A stretch of 64,000 nucleotides of DNA from Hordeum vulgare subsp. vulgare (taxonomy: Eukaryota > Streptophyta > Magnoliopsida > Poales > Poaceae), in contig NC_058518.1 in the NCBI RefSeq assembly GCF_904849725.1, forward strand, positions 15,086,147 to 15,150,146, in the 5' to 3' direction. Made by a program: the position numbers and the translations under genes. Shown in pieces: positions 11,226 to 22,789 of the stretch. How positions within the stretch are numbered: position 1 is the stretch's first letter; every line of letters starts with the position of its first letter. The notes beneath the pieces were generated by a model, which saw only the letters and a list, made by a program, of their open reading frames with translations, did no database searches and was not told where the DNA came from.

Positions 11226-11595
11226 TGTTGAAGCCGTAGATCGACTAGGCATAGATAGATCCGGTGTTACCATGTACTCACTTAACCCCGAGCCCGATGA
11301 ACTCCCTGCTCCGGCCATCGGTGCCGGTGTAGTCGTCGGTGGCGTGAGGAAGAAGATGTGGTCGTGGGTGGTGCTTCCCGTGAGCACTGCGCAAACCCTA
11401 GATCGGAAGGGGATTTAGGTGGGGAGTCTGGCGGCGCGATGAACCTCGTACCGTGCGCCCCGGCCCCCACCACTTTATATATAGCGCAGGTCACAGGGGC
11501 CCACCAACCATAACGGGTTGGGCGCCCCCGATCAGGGTGCATAGATCAAGGGCCCGGTGGGCCGTTGGGCCCACGCGGAAGAGATCAACCTAACA
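11226..11595 (-). repeat. 3' LTR of the Copia element
   Basis: 370 bp, TG...CA bounded, directly followed inside by the polypurine tract (complement of TTCTCCCCCTTGATCTC, 11596-11612). A TATATATAAAG box on the minus strand (near 11475-11485) is the likely LTR promoter. Confidence 0.92.
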
Positions 11596-11774
11596 TTCTC
11601 CCCCTTGATCTCAACTTTCACTTTCACTTTATACTTTTATTTATTCCATCACATATAGGCGTGCAGAGCATGTCTCATCGTCACAGCTTGATTGCCGATA
11701 GAATCATACAGCCACAACACACCTTTTGTTTTGAAATAAATTCATTTACTTTTGGGCCTCTTATTATCCAGGGA

Positions 11775-14700
11775 TCATAGGCTTTCCATCAAACCCATGT
11801 CGGCTAAGTGTTCCTTGAACACACTGGGTGGTAAGCCTTTCGTTAGCGGATCCGCAAGCATATACTTCGTACGTATATGCTCGAGACTTATAGTTTGATC
11901 CTGGATTTTATCTTTCACAACATAATACTTTATATCTATTGTTTTGGCAGCATTGCTGGACTTGTTGTTGTGAGCATCGAATACTGCGGGCTGGTTGTCG
12001 TAGTATATCTTTAGTGGCTTGTGGATACAATCTACCACTTTCAAGTCAGGTATAAATTTCTTTAGCCATATCACCTGCCCGGTGGCTTCAAAACATGCTA
12101 TGAACTCTGCTTGCATCGTAGACGATGCAACTATGGTCTGTTTAGAGCTTTTCCATGAAATAACTCCCCCTGCGAGAGTGAACACGTACCCAGACGTGAA
12201 TTTTCTATCATCTCTATCTCCCGCAAAATCAGCGTCGGAGTACCCTTTTATCTCTAGGGAATCAGATCGCCTATATGTCAGCATGATTTCCTTTGTGCCT
12301 TGCACATAACGCAAAGCTTTCTTTGCCATCTTCCAGTGCTCTTGGCCTGGATTTGCTTGATATCTACCGAGTACTCCGGTGATAAAAGCTAAGTCAGGGC
12401 GTGTGCACACTTGTGCGTACTGTAAACTTCCAACAGCCGAAGTATACGGTACTGATTTCATTTCATTGAGCTCATACTGGTTCTTGGGACATTGATACTT
12501 CCCAAAACTATCGCCCTTGACTATGGGAGCAGGTGTGGCTTTGCTCTTATGCATATTATACTTTTGGAGAACTTTCTCTAAATATGCTTTCTGTGAGAGT
12601 CATAAGACTCCATTCTTCCTGTCTCGGTGAATTTCAATGCCCAAAACATATGAGGCTTCACCAAGGTCTTTCATGTCGAAATGTGAGGATAAAAACTTCT
12701 TTGTCTCTTGTAGTAGACCAATACCATTGCTTGCAAGCAAGATATCATCCACATACAAGATTAGGAAAATATATTTCCCATGTTTAAACTTAGCATAAAT
12801 GCAATTATCCTCAACATTTTCTTGGAATCCAAATCTTTTAATGGTATCATTGAACTTGATGTACCACTGTCTAGAGGCTTGCCTTAGCCCATAAATGGAT
12901 TTCTTTAGACGGCAACCTAGATCTTCCTTGCCTTCCATGATAAAACCCTTGGGTTGTTTCATGTAGACATCTTCTTCTAAATCACCGTTTAGAAACGCCG
13001 TCTTTACATCCATTTGATGCAGCTCTAAATCAAAATGAGCAACTAGTGCCATTATGATTCTGAAGGAATCCTTACAAGAGACCGGAGAAAAGGTCTCGTT
13101 GTAATCTATCCCTTCTCTTTGTGTAAATCCTTTTGCGACAAGTCGGGCTTTATACTTGTCTACATTCCCATTAGAGTCATACTTTGTTTTGTAGACCCAT
13201 TTGCAGCCTACTGTCTTTGCTCCTTTAGGAATAATCTCTAAGTCCCAAACATGATTGGAACTCATCGATTTCATCTCATCTTCCATTGCCTCTATCCATT
13301 TTGATGAGAGGGATTTTAACGGCCTCCTCATATGTGGTGGGATCACCTTCCATGTGGGCCATTTCTATATTGTATACTTTATAATCAGTAGAAATAGCGG
13401 GTCTTCTTGTTCTACTAGACCTTCTAAGTGCCTCATTGTCGGGCACACTTTCTACTATTTCTTGCCGCACTTCCAATTCATGATCAACAACGGGTTCAGT
13501 CGGCTCCTGAAGGACAGGTTCTGGGTCTTCTCCCGCAGTTGTTATGGTTGGAGTTACGTCGGGTAGTGAAAAAAATGGCTCTTGAATCATCGGAATGGGT
13601 GCATGCACCCTTTTCTCCTCAAGATCAATTGTCCGAGCTACCCGGCTCCCCCTCATCATCTCGTCCTCTAAGAAGACAGCATGTCTCGTTTCCACAAACT
13701 TTGTGTATCTTTCTGGACAGTAGAAATGAAAACCTTTTGACCTATCAGGGTAGCCAATGAAATGGCAACTCACTGTCTTCGGGTCTAACTTTCCAAGATT
13801 TGGATTAAACATTTTGGCCTCCGCAGGGCATCCCCACACTCTTAAGTGTTGTAGGGATGGCACTCTTCCTGTCCAGAGCTCGTGCGGTGTTTTGGGCACC
13901 GACTTGCTTGGAACTCTGTTGAGAATGTGAATGGCGGTTTTAAGCGCCTCCATCCACAATCCCAACGGAAGGTCTGAGTAGCTCATCATGTTGCGTACCA
14001 TATCCATGAGAGTACGGTTACGCCTTTCAGCTACTCCATTTTGCTGAGGCTCGCCCGGCATGGAATACTGGGCAACAATGCCAGTCTCTTGCAAGAATTT
14101 TGCAAAAGGTCCAAGGACTTGGCCATATGGAGTGTGTCGACCGTAGTACTCCCCCCACGGTCAGACCTCACTATCTTAATCTTTTTATCAAGCTGATTTT
14201 CAACTTCAACTTTGAATATCTTGAATTTATCCAATGCGTCATGTCGGTCTTTGATTGGATAAATGTAACCGAAGCGGGAGTAATCGTCTGTGAACGTTAT
14301 GAATGAATCATAACCGTCCACACTTTTCACCGAAAACGGTCCACAAATATCAGTATGGACAATTTCCAGTGTTCATGTGCTTCTGTTTGCTCCTTTCTTT
14401 ATCTGTTTTACACATTTCCCTTTAATGCAATCCACGCATTGTTCTAAGTCAGAGAACTCCAACTTTGGAAGAATTTCGTTTTTGATTAATCTTTCTATTC
14501 TCCCCCTGGAAATATGGCCTAATCGACAGTGCCATAGTTTCGAGGAGTCGTGAGTTCTTTTTCTTTTCTTTTGATCGTTGTTCGACGAAGTACTTTGTTC
14601 ATTCACATTCAACACATAGGACGCTTTTTCACATAGCTATAATAAATAAAGCTCATCATGAAGAAATGCATCCCCAACATAATCATTATGAGACCAAATG

Positions 14701-15950
14701 GCGCATTTGCCATGTCCAAAGAAACATTGATAATCATCTTTGTCTAAACAGGAAACACTTATTAAGTTCCTATTACATGAAGGTACGAAAATCACATCCC
14801 TAAGCAGAAGTTTGAAACCACCGGCTAGCTCCAAGGAGACGTCACCCACAGCTTCAACTTCGGCTTGGACACCGTTCGCAACTTCAATTCCTCTTGAATT
14901 TCTTGGCAAAGTTATCGTCGAACTGAATCCCTGTAAAGAATTTGCAACATGAACAGTTGCTCCTGAGTCAATCCACCAAGTAGATTTCATAAACTTTGTA
15001 TACAAGGATTCATTAACAAAAGAAACTATATCTTTACCTCTCTTCGCCATGAAGGTCTTTAGAAAAACAGGGCAATCCTTCTTGTAGTGCCCTTTCTCCT
15101 TACAGTGGACGCAAGTTTCCCTGTCCACTGGAATGTGCCTATGCTGAAAATAGACAGGAGCTTTGCCATTGCCATTGCCATTGCCATTGCCCTGTGGCTT
15201 GGAGGGAGAAGCCTTGTTGGGCGGAAAGCCCTTCTTCTTATCCTTCACATAGTTGATAGATCCACCATGTGAGGCCTTAATCCTCTCCTCCTCCTGAGTG
15301 CACATTGCGATGACTTTCTCTATGTCCCAAGTCTCGGGCTGCATATTGTAATTGACAACAAAAGTCTCGAACTCCTTGGGCAAAGATGCCATCACCAGGT
15401 GGACAAGGAGAGCTGGTTTTATCTCCAAGTCCGCATCCATAGGTTTGAGCTTAGCCGCCGTGTGGCTCATCCTAAGGATGTGCTCCCTTATGCCATGGCC
15501 ACCACCATGGTAGCTCTCTGTCACCAGCTGTTTGATCAGCTGGGTGGCATACGTCTTAGAAGAGCCAGTAAACTCACTCTTTATCTTATTCAGCATTTCT
15601 TTTGCCGTAGGGCAATCAGCAATTGATCCCACGATAGTGGTCCCAATGGTGTTCTTTATGAACGCCAAGCATTTCTTGTTGGCATTCAACCATAGCCTGT
15701 TGCTGATGGAGTGGGACATCACCTCCTTTTCATAATTTCCTTTCTTTTTGTCCCAGCTCTCATCATCCTCACCAGCCTTTCTGACTGGGTCTGCAGGTGC
15801 AGCTGGCCGTGGTTCCTCGAGCACCCAGTCTACCTCTGCGATGCAGAGGGCCATGTCCACCTTCTTCCTCCACTCAGAGTAGTTGTCTCCCCTGAGTGTC
15901 GGAATTTCCTTGAGGCAGCTCATAAGATGGAAACCTCCTGAAATCACCAA
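11775..15950 (-). pseudogene. Copia gag-pol polyprotein, broken by 3 stops and 2 frameshifts
   Basis: Read on the minus strand from 15950: a UBN2-type gag, a CCHC knuckle (CVHCKEKGHYKKDC, about 15080-15125) and an aspartic protease (WWIDSGATVH) to 14637. The pre-integrase HCRLGH...CVDC motif follows to 14373, then the integrase core ([20 protein letters not shown]) to about 13276. RT comes next (YVDDILLA, VKTAFLNG), then RNase H, ending at 11775. In-frame stops lie at 14637-14639, 14373-14375 and 12600-12602. One G is missing from the C-run at about 14153-14158, and one base is extra in the T-run at 13314-13317; the second shift returns to the first frame. All lesions are point-like, so the copy is dead but recent. 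Confidence 0.92.
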
Positions 15951-17606
15951 ATAAGCAAAGTCAGTACGACAATCATATGCATTAAGTAACGTTGGTTAAC
16001 ATAATCATATAATTGCCTATGCATATTAATCTACATTACCGTTGGGCAAATGTTAGAAATAAATGCATCATTTTGCAATATGCAATATGACCGTGTCAGA
16101 ATAACAACATGATCATATTCCATATTGCTTTTAGCAGCGGAAAACGTGAAATAAAATTTCATGTGCCTCTTAGCTTAACAGAAAATAATTCTGACATTTA
16201 AAATAAAATTCATGAACGTTATTAATGCTTTCATAAAATTCATGAACTATTCCTTTTCTGAGAAAGCTATTTTATTCTCAAAAAACCCTTTTACTTTTCT
16301 TTACAGAAAAAATATAACAATTCTGTATAAAATTACAGAAACTTTGAACATTTTTACTTTCTATTTTTCTAAACATATTTTCATAGAAAAAATGTCTAGA
16401 AAACATTTTTATATTTGTCTAGATAGACAGAGAATGAAAATTCCTTAAAAAAAGGATAATGGCCGAGGCCTTTTCTTTCTTGGGCCGGCTTGCTCCCGCT
16501 GGCCAGAGGCATTGCCTCGGCCCCGGGTGGGCCTTGGCCTGGTGCAGCCCGCGGCCTGTTAGGCCCAGCCGCCCCTCCTGGCGCTAGGGTTTCCCCTGAG
16601 GGCATCTCAGCCGTCCGGGTAGATCCAACGGCGCAGCGCGCCGCTCGGAGGATCAAAACCAGTGAGCCGGTGGGGAGGGGAACCCTACCCCCCATTTTCC
16701 CCCGCGCCGCTCTAACCTTTCTTGCCCGACGGCTCCTCTCGGCGTAGTACATCTCGGCGCCGGCCATCGGCCTCTTTTCTTCTTTTTGAGCGGCGGTACC
16801 TCTCGGCGCCGACCCCTTCTCTCCCAAGCATCCCGTGGCCAGGGGTGGAGCCGGCCGCCGGTGGTGAGATTCAACTCTCCTGCCGAGCGCACCCTCTATC
16901 TTCCTCCCGCGAGGTGCTTTGGAGGGGAGCAGATGGCGCCGCTCCTCTTCCCTTTGCTGTCCGCGGCGGCCGTGGCCTTCCCTCGCGTCGGTGGCATGCA
17001 TGCCCCGCCGAGGAGGTCCTTGAGCCCCGCGTCATACCTCTCGGGCGGCCTTTACACCATGTCACGCAGCGGCGGCCCCCTCCGCTCCTCTTGCCGGTGC
17101 GCGCCCTCTCCCGAGGGAGAGTGCGCCGCCGTCAAGGGGGGCGTTGGGGTGCCATCCACCCTGCCTTTGGCTCATATGTTTTACTTTACAGAGAAAAGGA
17201 ACATGGCGCCGTGGCCTCCCGTTTCGCCGGTGGCGCGTTCCTTTGCGGGGAGCGCGTCGCCGTCGAGTGGGTTGGCCGTGGTGCCTCGTTGCCATTCTCT
17301 CTATCTTTTGCCTTTTCGGATCTTGATCCGACATGTTTTCTTTTGTCCTTGTTTTGCATCGTTCCCCCTTTCTTTTTGTTTTTCCTTTCGGATCTTGATC
17401 CGTACTTAGCCCCCGAGGGGGTAGGTTCTTCTTCCCCACACCTCGGCTTGCCGATGCGTGTGGGGATCGAGAGGAACAGGCGCGGCCTTGCGGCGGCGCT
17501 TCTTTTCCGACGAGGCCGTAGCCATACTCGGTGCCATGCCCATCTAGGGTTCGTAGGGGTGGGGAAACATGCTTTCTTTTCTTTGTACCGAATAAATCTC
17601 TACCTA
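15951..17606 (-). other. Copia leader between primer-binding site and gag
   Basis: The half near gag (15960-16440) is AT-rich and the half near the LTR (16450-17600) is GC-rich. Long frames occur on both strands in the GC-rich half, but they overlap each other and show no recognisable domain. I treat them as composition artefacts. A GGATCTTGATCCG palindrome-like motif occurs at 17317-17329 and 17390-17402. Confidence 0.6.
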
Positions 17607-17620
17607 GTGGCTCTGATACC
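17607..17620 (-). other. Primer-binding site (Met tRNA type)
   Basis: The plus-strand TGGCTCTGATACCA is the complement of TGGTATCAGAGCCA, the usual Copia primer site, two bases inside the right LTR. It fixes the minus-strand orientation of the element. Confidence 0.92.
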
Positions 17621-17622
17621 AA

Positions 17623-17992
17623 TGTTGAAGCCGTAGACCGACTAGGCATAGATAGATCCGGTGTTACCATGTACTCACCTAATCCCGAGCCCGATGAACT
17701 CCCTGCTCCGGCCATCGGTGCCGGTGTAGTCGTCGGTGGCGTGAGGGAGAAGGTGTGGTCGTGGGTGGTGCTTCCCGTGAGCACTGCGTAAACCCTAGAT
17801 CGGAAGGGGATTTAGGTGGGGTGTATGGCGGCGCGGTGAACCTCGTACCGTGCGCCCCGGCCCCCACCACTTTATATATAGCGCAGGTCACAGGGGCCCA
17901 CCAACCATAACGGGTTGGGCGCCCCCGACCAGGGCGCATAGATCAAGGGCCCGGTGGGCCGTTGGGCCCACGCGGAAGAGATCAACCTAACA
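17623..17992 (-). repeat. 5' LTR of the Copia element
   Basis: 370 bp, same ends as 11226-11595. A minus-strand TATATATAAAG box (17871-17881) is the likely promoter. The right target duplication GGTAC follows at 17993-17997. Confidence 0.92.
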
Positions 17993-18694
17993 GGTACCAC
18001 CATGCTTGCCTTTGGGGTGTTTTGTACTCTGAAACCAAGCCATGGCTATATATATATATCTGATCATGTGCTCCTATATATCCATCCTGAATGGCGCTGC
18101 TAAGTTGAAATTTTCTAAGTTTGGTGGCAGCTTTGTGTACATGGCGAATATCCAGGTTGAGAGTTTGTTTGTTTCGCAGGATGAATATTGCAAGTTTTTT
18201 TTTTCTAGCTGTGCTGTGCCTGTGCTTTTATGGGAGCTTGATTCTTTTGTCATCTGGAGGCTGTTGCCTGAGAGAAGAACCTACAATCAGAATATATGCA
18301 GCAAAATGTCATTGCCACAACGGCTGTAAGATTAGTAAATTCTCCCAACAAATGTCTGAACTAATAAATATAACTCGCAACAAGAACTTGTGGTAGAGCA
18401 GGATTCTTGCATTGAATTGGCATCATTCAGTACTTACTCAAAAGCTCATGAAGTCATGATATAAGAGGCAATATCATACCAGTCCATATAACTAGCAAGC
18501 AGATACGCAAGAGAGAGAAATCAAGCTGAAGATGATTCCACTTTAGAGCCGTGTAAATTGGAATGGGAGGAATCAGAAACACATATGCTGCTGCTGTTGT
18601 CAACGAACTAGTAATAGGTCACTTTGTTTGATAACCGGTCTGCACCATCAGTTAGAGTTTAAAGGATCATAGTGCAGCAGTGTTTTGGAAGTCA
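17993..18694 (+). pseudogene. B3 exon copy 2, 3' flank continued
   Basis: This continues 10976-11225 after the Copia insertion. It carries the parental 3'-flank landmarks in order: CTATATATCCATCCTGAA (18073), TCATCTGGAGGCTGTTGCC (18249), CTTGCATTGAATTGG (18407), GATGATTCCACTTTAGAG (18531) and CGGTCTGCACCATCAGTTAG (18637). It stops at GAAGTCA, where an LTR-like segment begins. A short TATATATATATA run lies at 18047-18058. There is no coding capacity. Confidence 0.8.
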
Positions 18695-19011
18695 TGTTGG
18701 TTTTAAACCCTAGATCAAATCATCCCAGCTTCACGTAGCAAACAAGCTAGCAAGCAACTGGATGAATTCTGTATCTAGCTTGCGTAGACGTACGTCCTTG
18801 CTTCCGCCGGCTAGGATCAGATCGATTGATCTCTGATGGAAACGGGAACGTCTCAGCAGACTCTTTGCACAAACACAGCGAATCTAGTTGATGGGCACAT
18901 GCTTGTGTCGAGCCTGTAATACTTTGTTTTGCTTTTCTCTGATCTTGGTGATTACATCGGAGCCTACTCGGTTTAGTAGTTTCTACTATACGGCCGTGTT
19001 TATCTCTAACA
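18695..19011 (-). mobile_element. Short LTR-like segment (317 bp), possible solo LTR
   Basis: On the minus strand it begins TGTTAGAGATAAACACGG and ends CTAGGGTTTAAAACCAACA, so it has TG...CA ends like a Copia LTR. The flanking 5-mers (AGTCA and TTCAC) do not match, so the target duplication is not confirmed. The parental 3' flank is interrupted here and does not clearly resume afterwards. Confidence 0.4.
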
Positions 19012-19027
19012 TTCACTGTCTTAAATA

Positions 19028-19193
19028 CATAGTTTTAAATAGCCGGCTATAGCTCCGTTATAGCCTTGCTACAGCCATTTTAGTAGTGTGCCGCTAAAAT
19101 GTATCATATATAAATAGACCGCTAGATCCCGCTATAGTTCTGCTGATTTAGAGGTCCGCGGTTATTTGCTATAGCCCGTTATTTTAAACATTG
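19028..19193. mobile_element. hAT-type MITE (166 bp)
   Basis: The ends CATAGTTTTAAATAGCCGGC and the reverse complement CAATGTTTAAAATAACGGGC match at about 20 of 26 positions including GCTATAGC. Flanking 8-mers CTTAAATA (19020-19027) and CTTAAACA (19194-19201) agree at 7 of 8 positions, the size expected for hAT. It encodes no protein. Confidence 0.65.
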
Positions 19194-19379
19194 CTTAAAC
19201 ACGAGGTGGTCCACACTATCGACCTGGACCCAGATGCGACTGCTCGCAGGCTCTACCCTTGGCGCTGACTTCGTCATTCCTCATAGCAACCTAGTTACCG
19301 ACTTTGCTACCGTCCGCTCATCCGTAGATTGACGACAACACTTCTTGATTGTATCTTCAAACTTCACCTGTTCTTTGGT

Positions 19380-19574
19380 GCTTGGTAAATTGTTTTTTGT
19401 ATCCCCGAGGAGACATCTTTTGAACACGAGCGGGACCAAACTTCGTTCAAACTTTGAGTTCCAAGCTCTTGGCTGTTGGTTCAACCCGTAAAGTGTCTTA
19501 TTGAGCTTGTAAACTTTTCCTTCTTCGCCTTTCTTTTCATAGCCGATGGGTTGTTTCACATACAGTTCTTCCAT
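19380..19574 (-). pseudogene. Copia reverse transcriptase fragment
   Basis: The minus-strand frame ending at 19574 reads ELYVKQPIGY, then GKVYKLNKTLYGL and PRAWNSKF. This is the part of Copia RT just after the VKTAFLNG block. Similarity fades below about 19440. It is cut at 19572-19574 exactly where B3 exon copy 3 begins, so about 60 codons remain. Its family differs from the complete element at 11226-17992. Confidence 0.75.
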
Positions 19575-20700
19575 GTAACCAGATCATTTCAAAGGAACAT
19601 GCGTTAGCTGCAGCTGCACACTTTTCACATGAAAATGGGGCTGTCACACTTGAGATGCTGGGCAAGGACGAGAAGTGGCGTCCGAGATTCTTCATAGAAA
19701 AAGACATGTGCATGCTTGCGGGCAACTGGTTGGACTTTGTATGCAACAACAAGTGCAGGCTGGTGACATCTGCATCTTTGTACCGGTTAAGGCCTTAAGG
19801 GTGGGGAAAGGTCCACATTCACGGTCCATATAGTCCGCGCAGAAGCTACTCATCATAGGGGTGTTAGAAGGATTCGTTCAACCCATGATTCCCCCGTTAG
19901 TGGGGAAGGAATGGCAAATCCAGATGTCGTTTAGGAATGGCAAGCGACGGATGCACTCGTGAATGGTTGGAACAAGTTCGTCCACGGCAACGGTCTGTGT
20001 TTTGGGGACATGTGCCATGGTTGTCCCATATCATTTCGAGAGATTGGTTCTGGTTTGTAATAGAGTAGAATGATGGCTGCTAGCACCTGCGTGCTCCCCC
20101 TGATGGTACCACCATGGTTGCCTTTGTGATGTTTTGTACTCTGAAATGAAGCCATGGCCATCTCTCTGATCATGTCGCCTATATATCCATCCTGTATGGC
20201 TGTGCTAAGTTTGGTGGCAGTTTTGTGTACATGGCAAATATCCAGGTTGAGACTTTGTTCGTTTCGCCGGATGAATATTTCAAGATAATTTTTTCTAGCT
20301 GTGATGTACTTGTGCTTTTACGGGAGCCTGGTTCTTTTGTCATCTGGAGGCTGTTGCCGCCTTGCCGGAGCAGGCCAAGTAAATTCTCCCACGACATCTA
20401 AAAAACAAATAAGAGGGTGCTTGGATACGTTTTAGTCCCATGACTCCTAACAAAAACTTGTGATATATCTTCAATAGTAGGTAGAGCAGGAATCTTGCAT
20501 TGAATTAATATCACTGGACATTTACTCAAAAGCTCATGAAGTCATGATATAAGAGGCAGCAGCACTGCTCTCCTCCTGTCACTCCTCATATCCATCCTTA
20601 TAATACAAAAGCTAGGAAGCAGAAATATGAGAGAGAAAGCAAGCCGAAGATGATACAAGTCTAGAGTCTTGACCATTAGAATGAGAGGAATCAGAAATAC
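19572..20700 (+). pseudogene. B3 exon copy 3 with 3' flank (frameshifted)
   Basis: This copy starts in the last 10 bases of the parental intron (ATGTAACCAG) and then follows exon 7 (ISKEHALAAAAHF, RFFIEKDMCML, GNWLDFVC). A one-base loss near 19744 (CAACAACAAGTGCAGG, where the parent reads GACAACCATGTGCAGG) and an 8-bp insertion (GCCTTAAG near 19789) break the frame. The 3'-flank landmarks continue to about 20700. It retains the empty target sites for both the Copia insertion and the poly(A) insertion seen in copy 2. It joins the Copia RT fragment at 19572. Confidence 0.88.
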
Positions 20701-21402
20701 TTGCTGCCTTCGAGTGGCAGAACTCTGCACGGGTCCACTTTGATGAACGGCAGAACCATGTAGATTTTGGGCAGTGTGACAACCGTACACGAAGTGGTAA
20801 CATATCACTATACACGTCATCACAAGAAGACGAAAAAAACAAGTTAGCGATTTGGTGGGCAGAAAAGAGAGAGATAAAAAGATAAGGCTCGTCGTCTCTT
20901 GCATTCTCCCTCATGCACGTGACCTCCTCTCGTTCTGCATGCCAACACAGCCTCCACCTCCTCTGTTTGTTTTTGTCACAGTCACCAGATCCCGGGAAGC
21001 CACAGGCAGAAGAACAACTACCATGAGAGGCCGCGACCGGGACGAAGCAACATCCCGAACCGGATCCGATGGTCAGCACTGCCGCCGCCATTTTCTCTTG
21101 TCTATGAGGCCGACACATCTAGATCGAGTAGGCTAGGTGACGGCGCTCCAAGATCCTTGCCGCGACGGCTCTAGCTCGTCGTCGCCTGGGCTACTAAGTT
21201 GCATTGGCTATGAGTTTAAAATGTGTAAATTACACTAAAAAATATATGATGGAAATTAAGGTGATGATCAACCAAGAGGCTGTTGATGAGATCACTACTT
21301 TTGGAAGCTGTCATTTGTTGCTTTTCAAACACTATCATCTATTTCCTAACTTATGTAACCTCTAACGTGCTAAAGATTGATGTGTCGTTTAATATGCACA
21401 TA
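20701..21402. other. No supported gene
   Basis: After the B3 flank copy fades, I see short overlapping frames on both strands (20612-21118 minus, 20852-21136 plus) without domains. The GC content rises in 20990-21190. Nothing is supported. Confidence 0.4.
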
Positions 21403-21405
21403 TTA

Positions 21406-22182
21406 GAGCATCTCCAAAACCGTCCAACCCGCGACGCGCTAAAAAACAGTTTGCAGCGCGCCTTTTGCCTGTTTTGGCGCGGCGGCCAGCGTTGGCTCCA
21501 GCAGACGCGCTAAAATGCAGAGCCCGCACGTAGCTTCAGCAAGTACTAAAATGCAGCGCGAGCGAGCAGCCGACGCTTGCCAGATGTTGCATTTTGGACA
21601 CATTTTAAACATAAAATGAATTTCAAACATCAAAACAAAGACATGACATAATTTAAATCACACATAATTTAAACAAAGACATGGCAAGCTCTGAGAGGGG
21701 GCACCTGTGTTCACGGCGGGCGCCGGCGCGAGGCCACCCGCCGCCGAGGTAATCTGTGGCGGCATGAAAAGGCCGCGCGCTACACCGGTGCTTGGAGGAG
21801 CGCCGGCGGAGGTGAAGCCAAAGCTCCCCGCGCTAGGGTTTGCGGCAGTGGCGGCGGCCACCGCAGCGAAGGGGTCGCGGGTGTAGGAAGGATGAGGGGG
21901 TGCCGGCGGGGGCATCCATCAGGTCAGTTCGCTGGCGGCGGCGCGCGGTGGGGCGAACATGGCACGGTGGAGAGAGTGCGGCGCGAGCCCTCGAGCGTGC
22001 AGCGCGCGGAAGCGGCACCAAATAAGCAACGCGCAATGGCGATTCGGACAGGGCGTTGTACTCTATATCCCGCGCGCGCGTTTATCACGCGTCCGCTGGA
22101 GCACCTTTTGCTATTGCGCGTGCGCATTAAAAAGGTAAATTTTCCGCGCAGAGCTGTTTTAGCGCGGCTATTGAAGATGTTC
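21406..22182. mobile_element. Harbinger-like non-autonomous element (777 bp)
   Basis: The left end GAGCATCTCCAAAACCGTCC and the right end (reverse complement GAACATCTTCAATAGCCGCG) match in the style of grass Harbinger-like elements. TTA target duplications lie at 21403-21405 and 22183-22185. CGCGCTAAAA and GCGCGGC motifs occur near both ends. The GC-rich interior (about 21690-22060) has a proline/alanine-rich minus-strand frame (85 codons) that could be a captured gene piece, but no domain is recognised. Confidence 0.75.
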
Positions 22183-22185
22183 TTA

Positions 22186-22520
22186 GTATCTATTATCTCA
22201 CTATCTTTCCTCCAAGGCTGATCGATTCTCTGGCATTTGCACTCCTCTATCTTATTGTTTCAGTGAAGAACTTGCACTTAAAGGTTCTTTCATTTCTTGT
22301 ACTCCCAGTTTGATGCAATACGAGTACATAGTACAAACAAAAAGTGAAGGGGTCTGATACAGTAATAGGGGCATCGTTCAGATATGGAAATAAAAGGGGT
22401 TCCTCCCACCTGGCACCAGTCAGCTTCAACTCAGACGGCGCGACAGGATGGCACCCCAACCAGTAGTAAAAGTTTAAAAGGAAGAATACAACTAATCTTT
22501 CAAGATATAAAGTAAGAGAG
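22186..22520. other. No supported gene
   Basis: Only short frames are present, and no terminal repeat or domain is visible. Confidence 0.4.
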
Positions 22521-22523
22521 GAA

Positions 22524-22760
22524 AAAATACCATAGGGTAAACACTACGGTTTCATGGACAAAAAGAGGGAGACATGTATCATCCATAAATGTCCCGAAAG
22601 TATGTGGGAATAACCATGGATGCAAAATAGAAATAAAAAACCATAAGGAAAACCCTACGGTTTTTTGACAAAAAGCGGAAAACATCATCCATAAGTGTCC
22701 CGAAAATATTTAGAGTAACGTGGAAGACAAGACAGAAATAAAATACTACAATACTACACG
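22524..22760. repeat. Two-copy tandem repeat of about 110-120 bp
   Basis: ACCATAGGGTAAACACTACGG...CATCCATAAATGTCCCGAAA in the first copy recurs as ACCATAAGGAAAACCCTACGG...CATCCATAAGTGTCCCGAAA in the second. A third copy may start at about 22745 (ACGGGAAAACC). The copies are diverged and non-coding. Confidence 0.75.
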
Positions 22761-22789
22761 GGAAAACCTTACAAGCACAAGTGCTCCAC

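Larger units (their letters stand above)
11226..17992 (-). mobile_element. Complete Copia LTR retrotransposon, minus strand (6767 bp)
   Basis: The two 370-bp LTRs (11226-11595 and 17623-17992) start TGTTGAAGCCG and end CCTAACA. The 5-bp target duplication GGTAC lies at 11221-11225 and 17993-17997. Copy 3 of the B3 exon keeps the uninterrupted site (GATGGTACCACCATGG near 20105). On the minus strand the primer-binding site TGGTATCAGAGCCA (initiator Met tRNA type) sits just inside the right LTR, and a polypurine tract AAGGGGGAGA sits beside the left LTR. The domain order protease, integrase, RT, RNase H identifies Copia. The LTRs differ at about 11 of 370 positions by eye (about 3%). At a commonly used grass rate of 1.3e-8 per site per year this suggests an age near one million years. 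Confidence 0.93.

Noticed and set aside
12019..12309. Plus-strand ORFs inside the Copia bodies
   Set aside because: Antisense shadows of RT/RNase H coding on the minus strand.
16396..17784. Several long GC-rich ORFs on both strands
   Set aside because: They lie in the leader and LTR of a Copia element, overlap each other and show no domain; composition explains them.
18695..19011. Confirmed solo LTR
   Set aside because: TG...CA ends are present but flanking 5-mers do not match, so it is listed only as a candidate.
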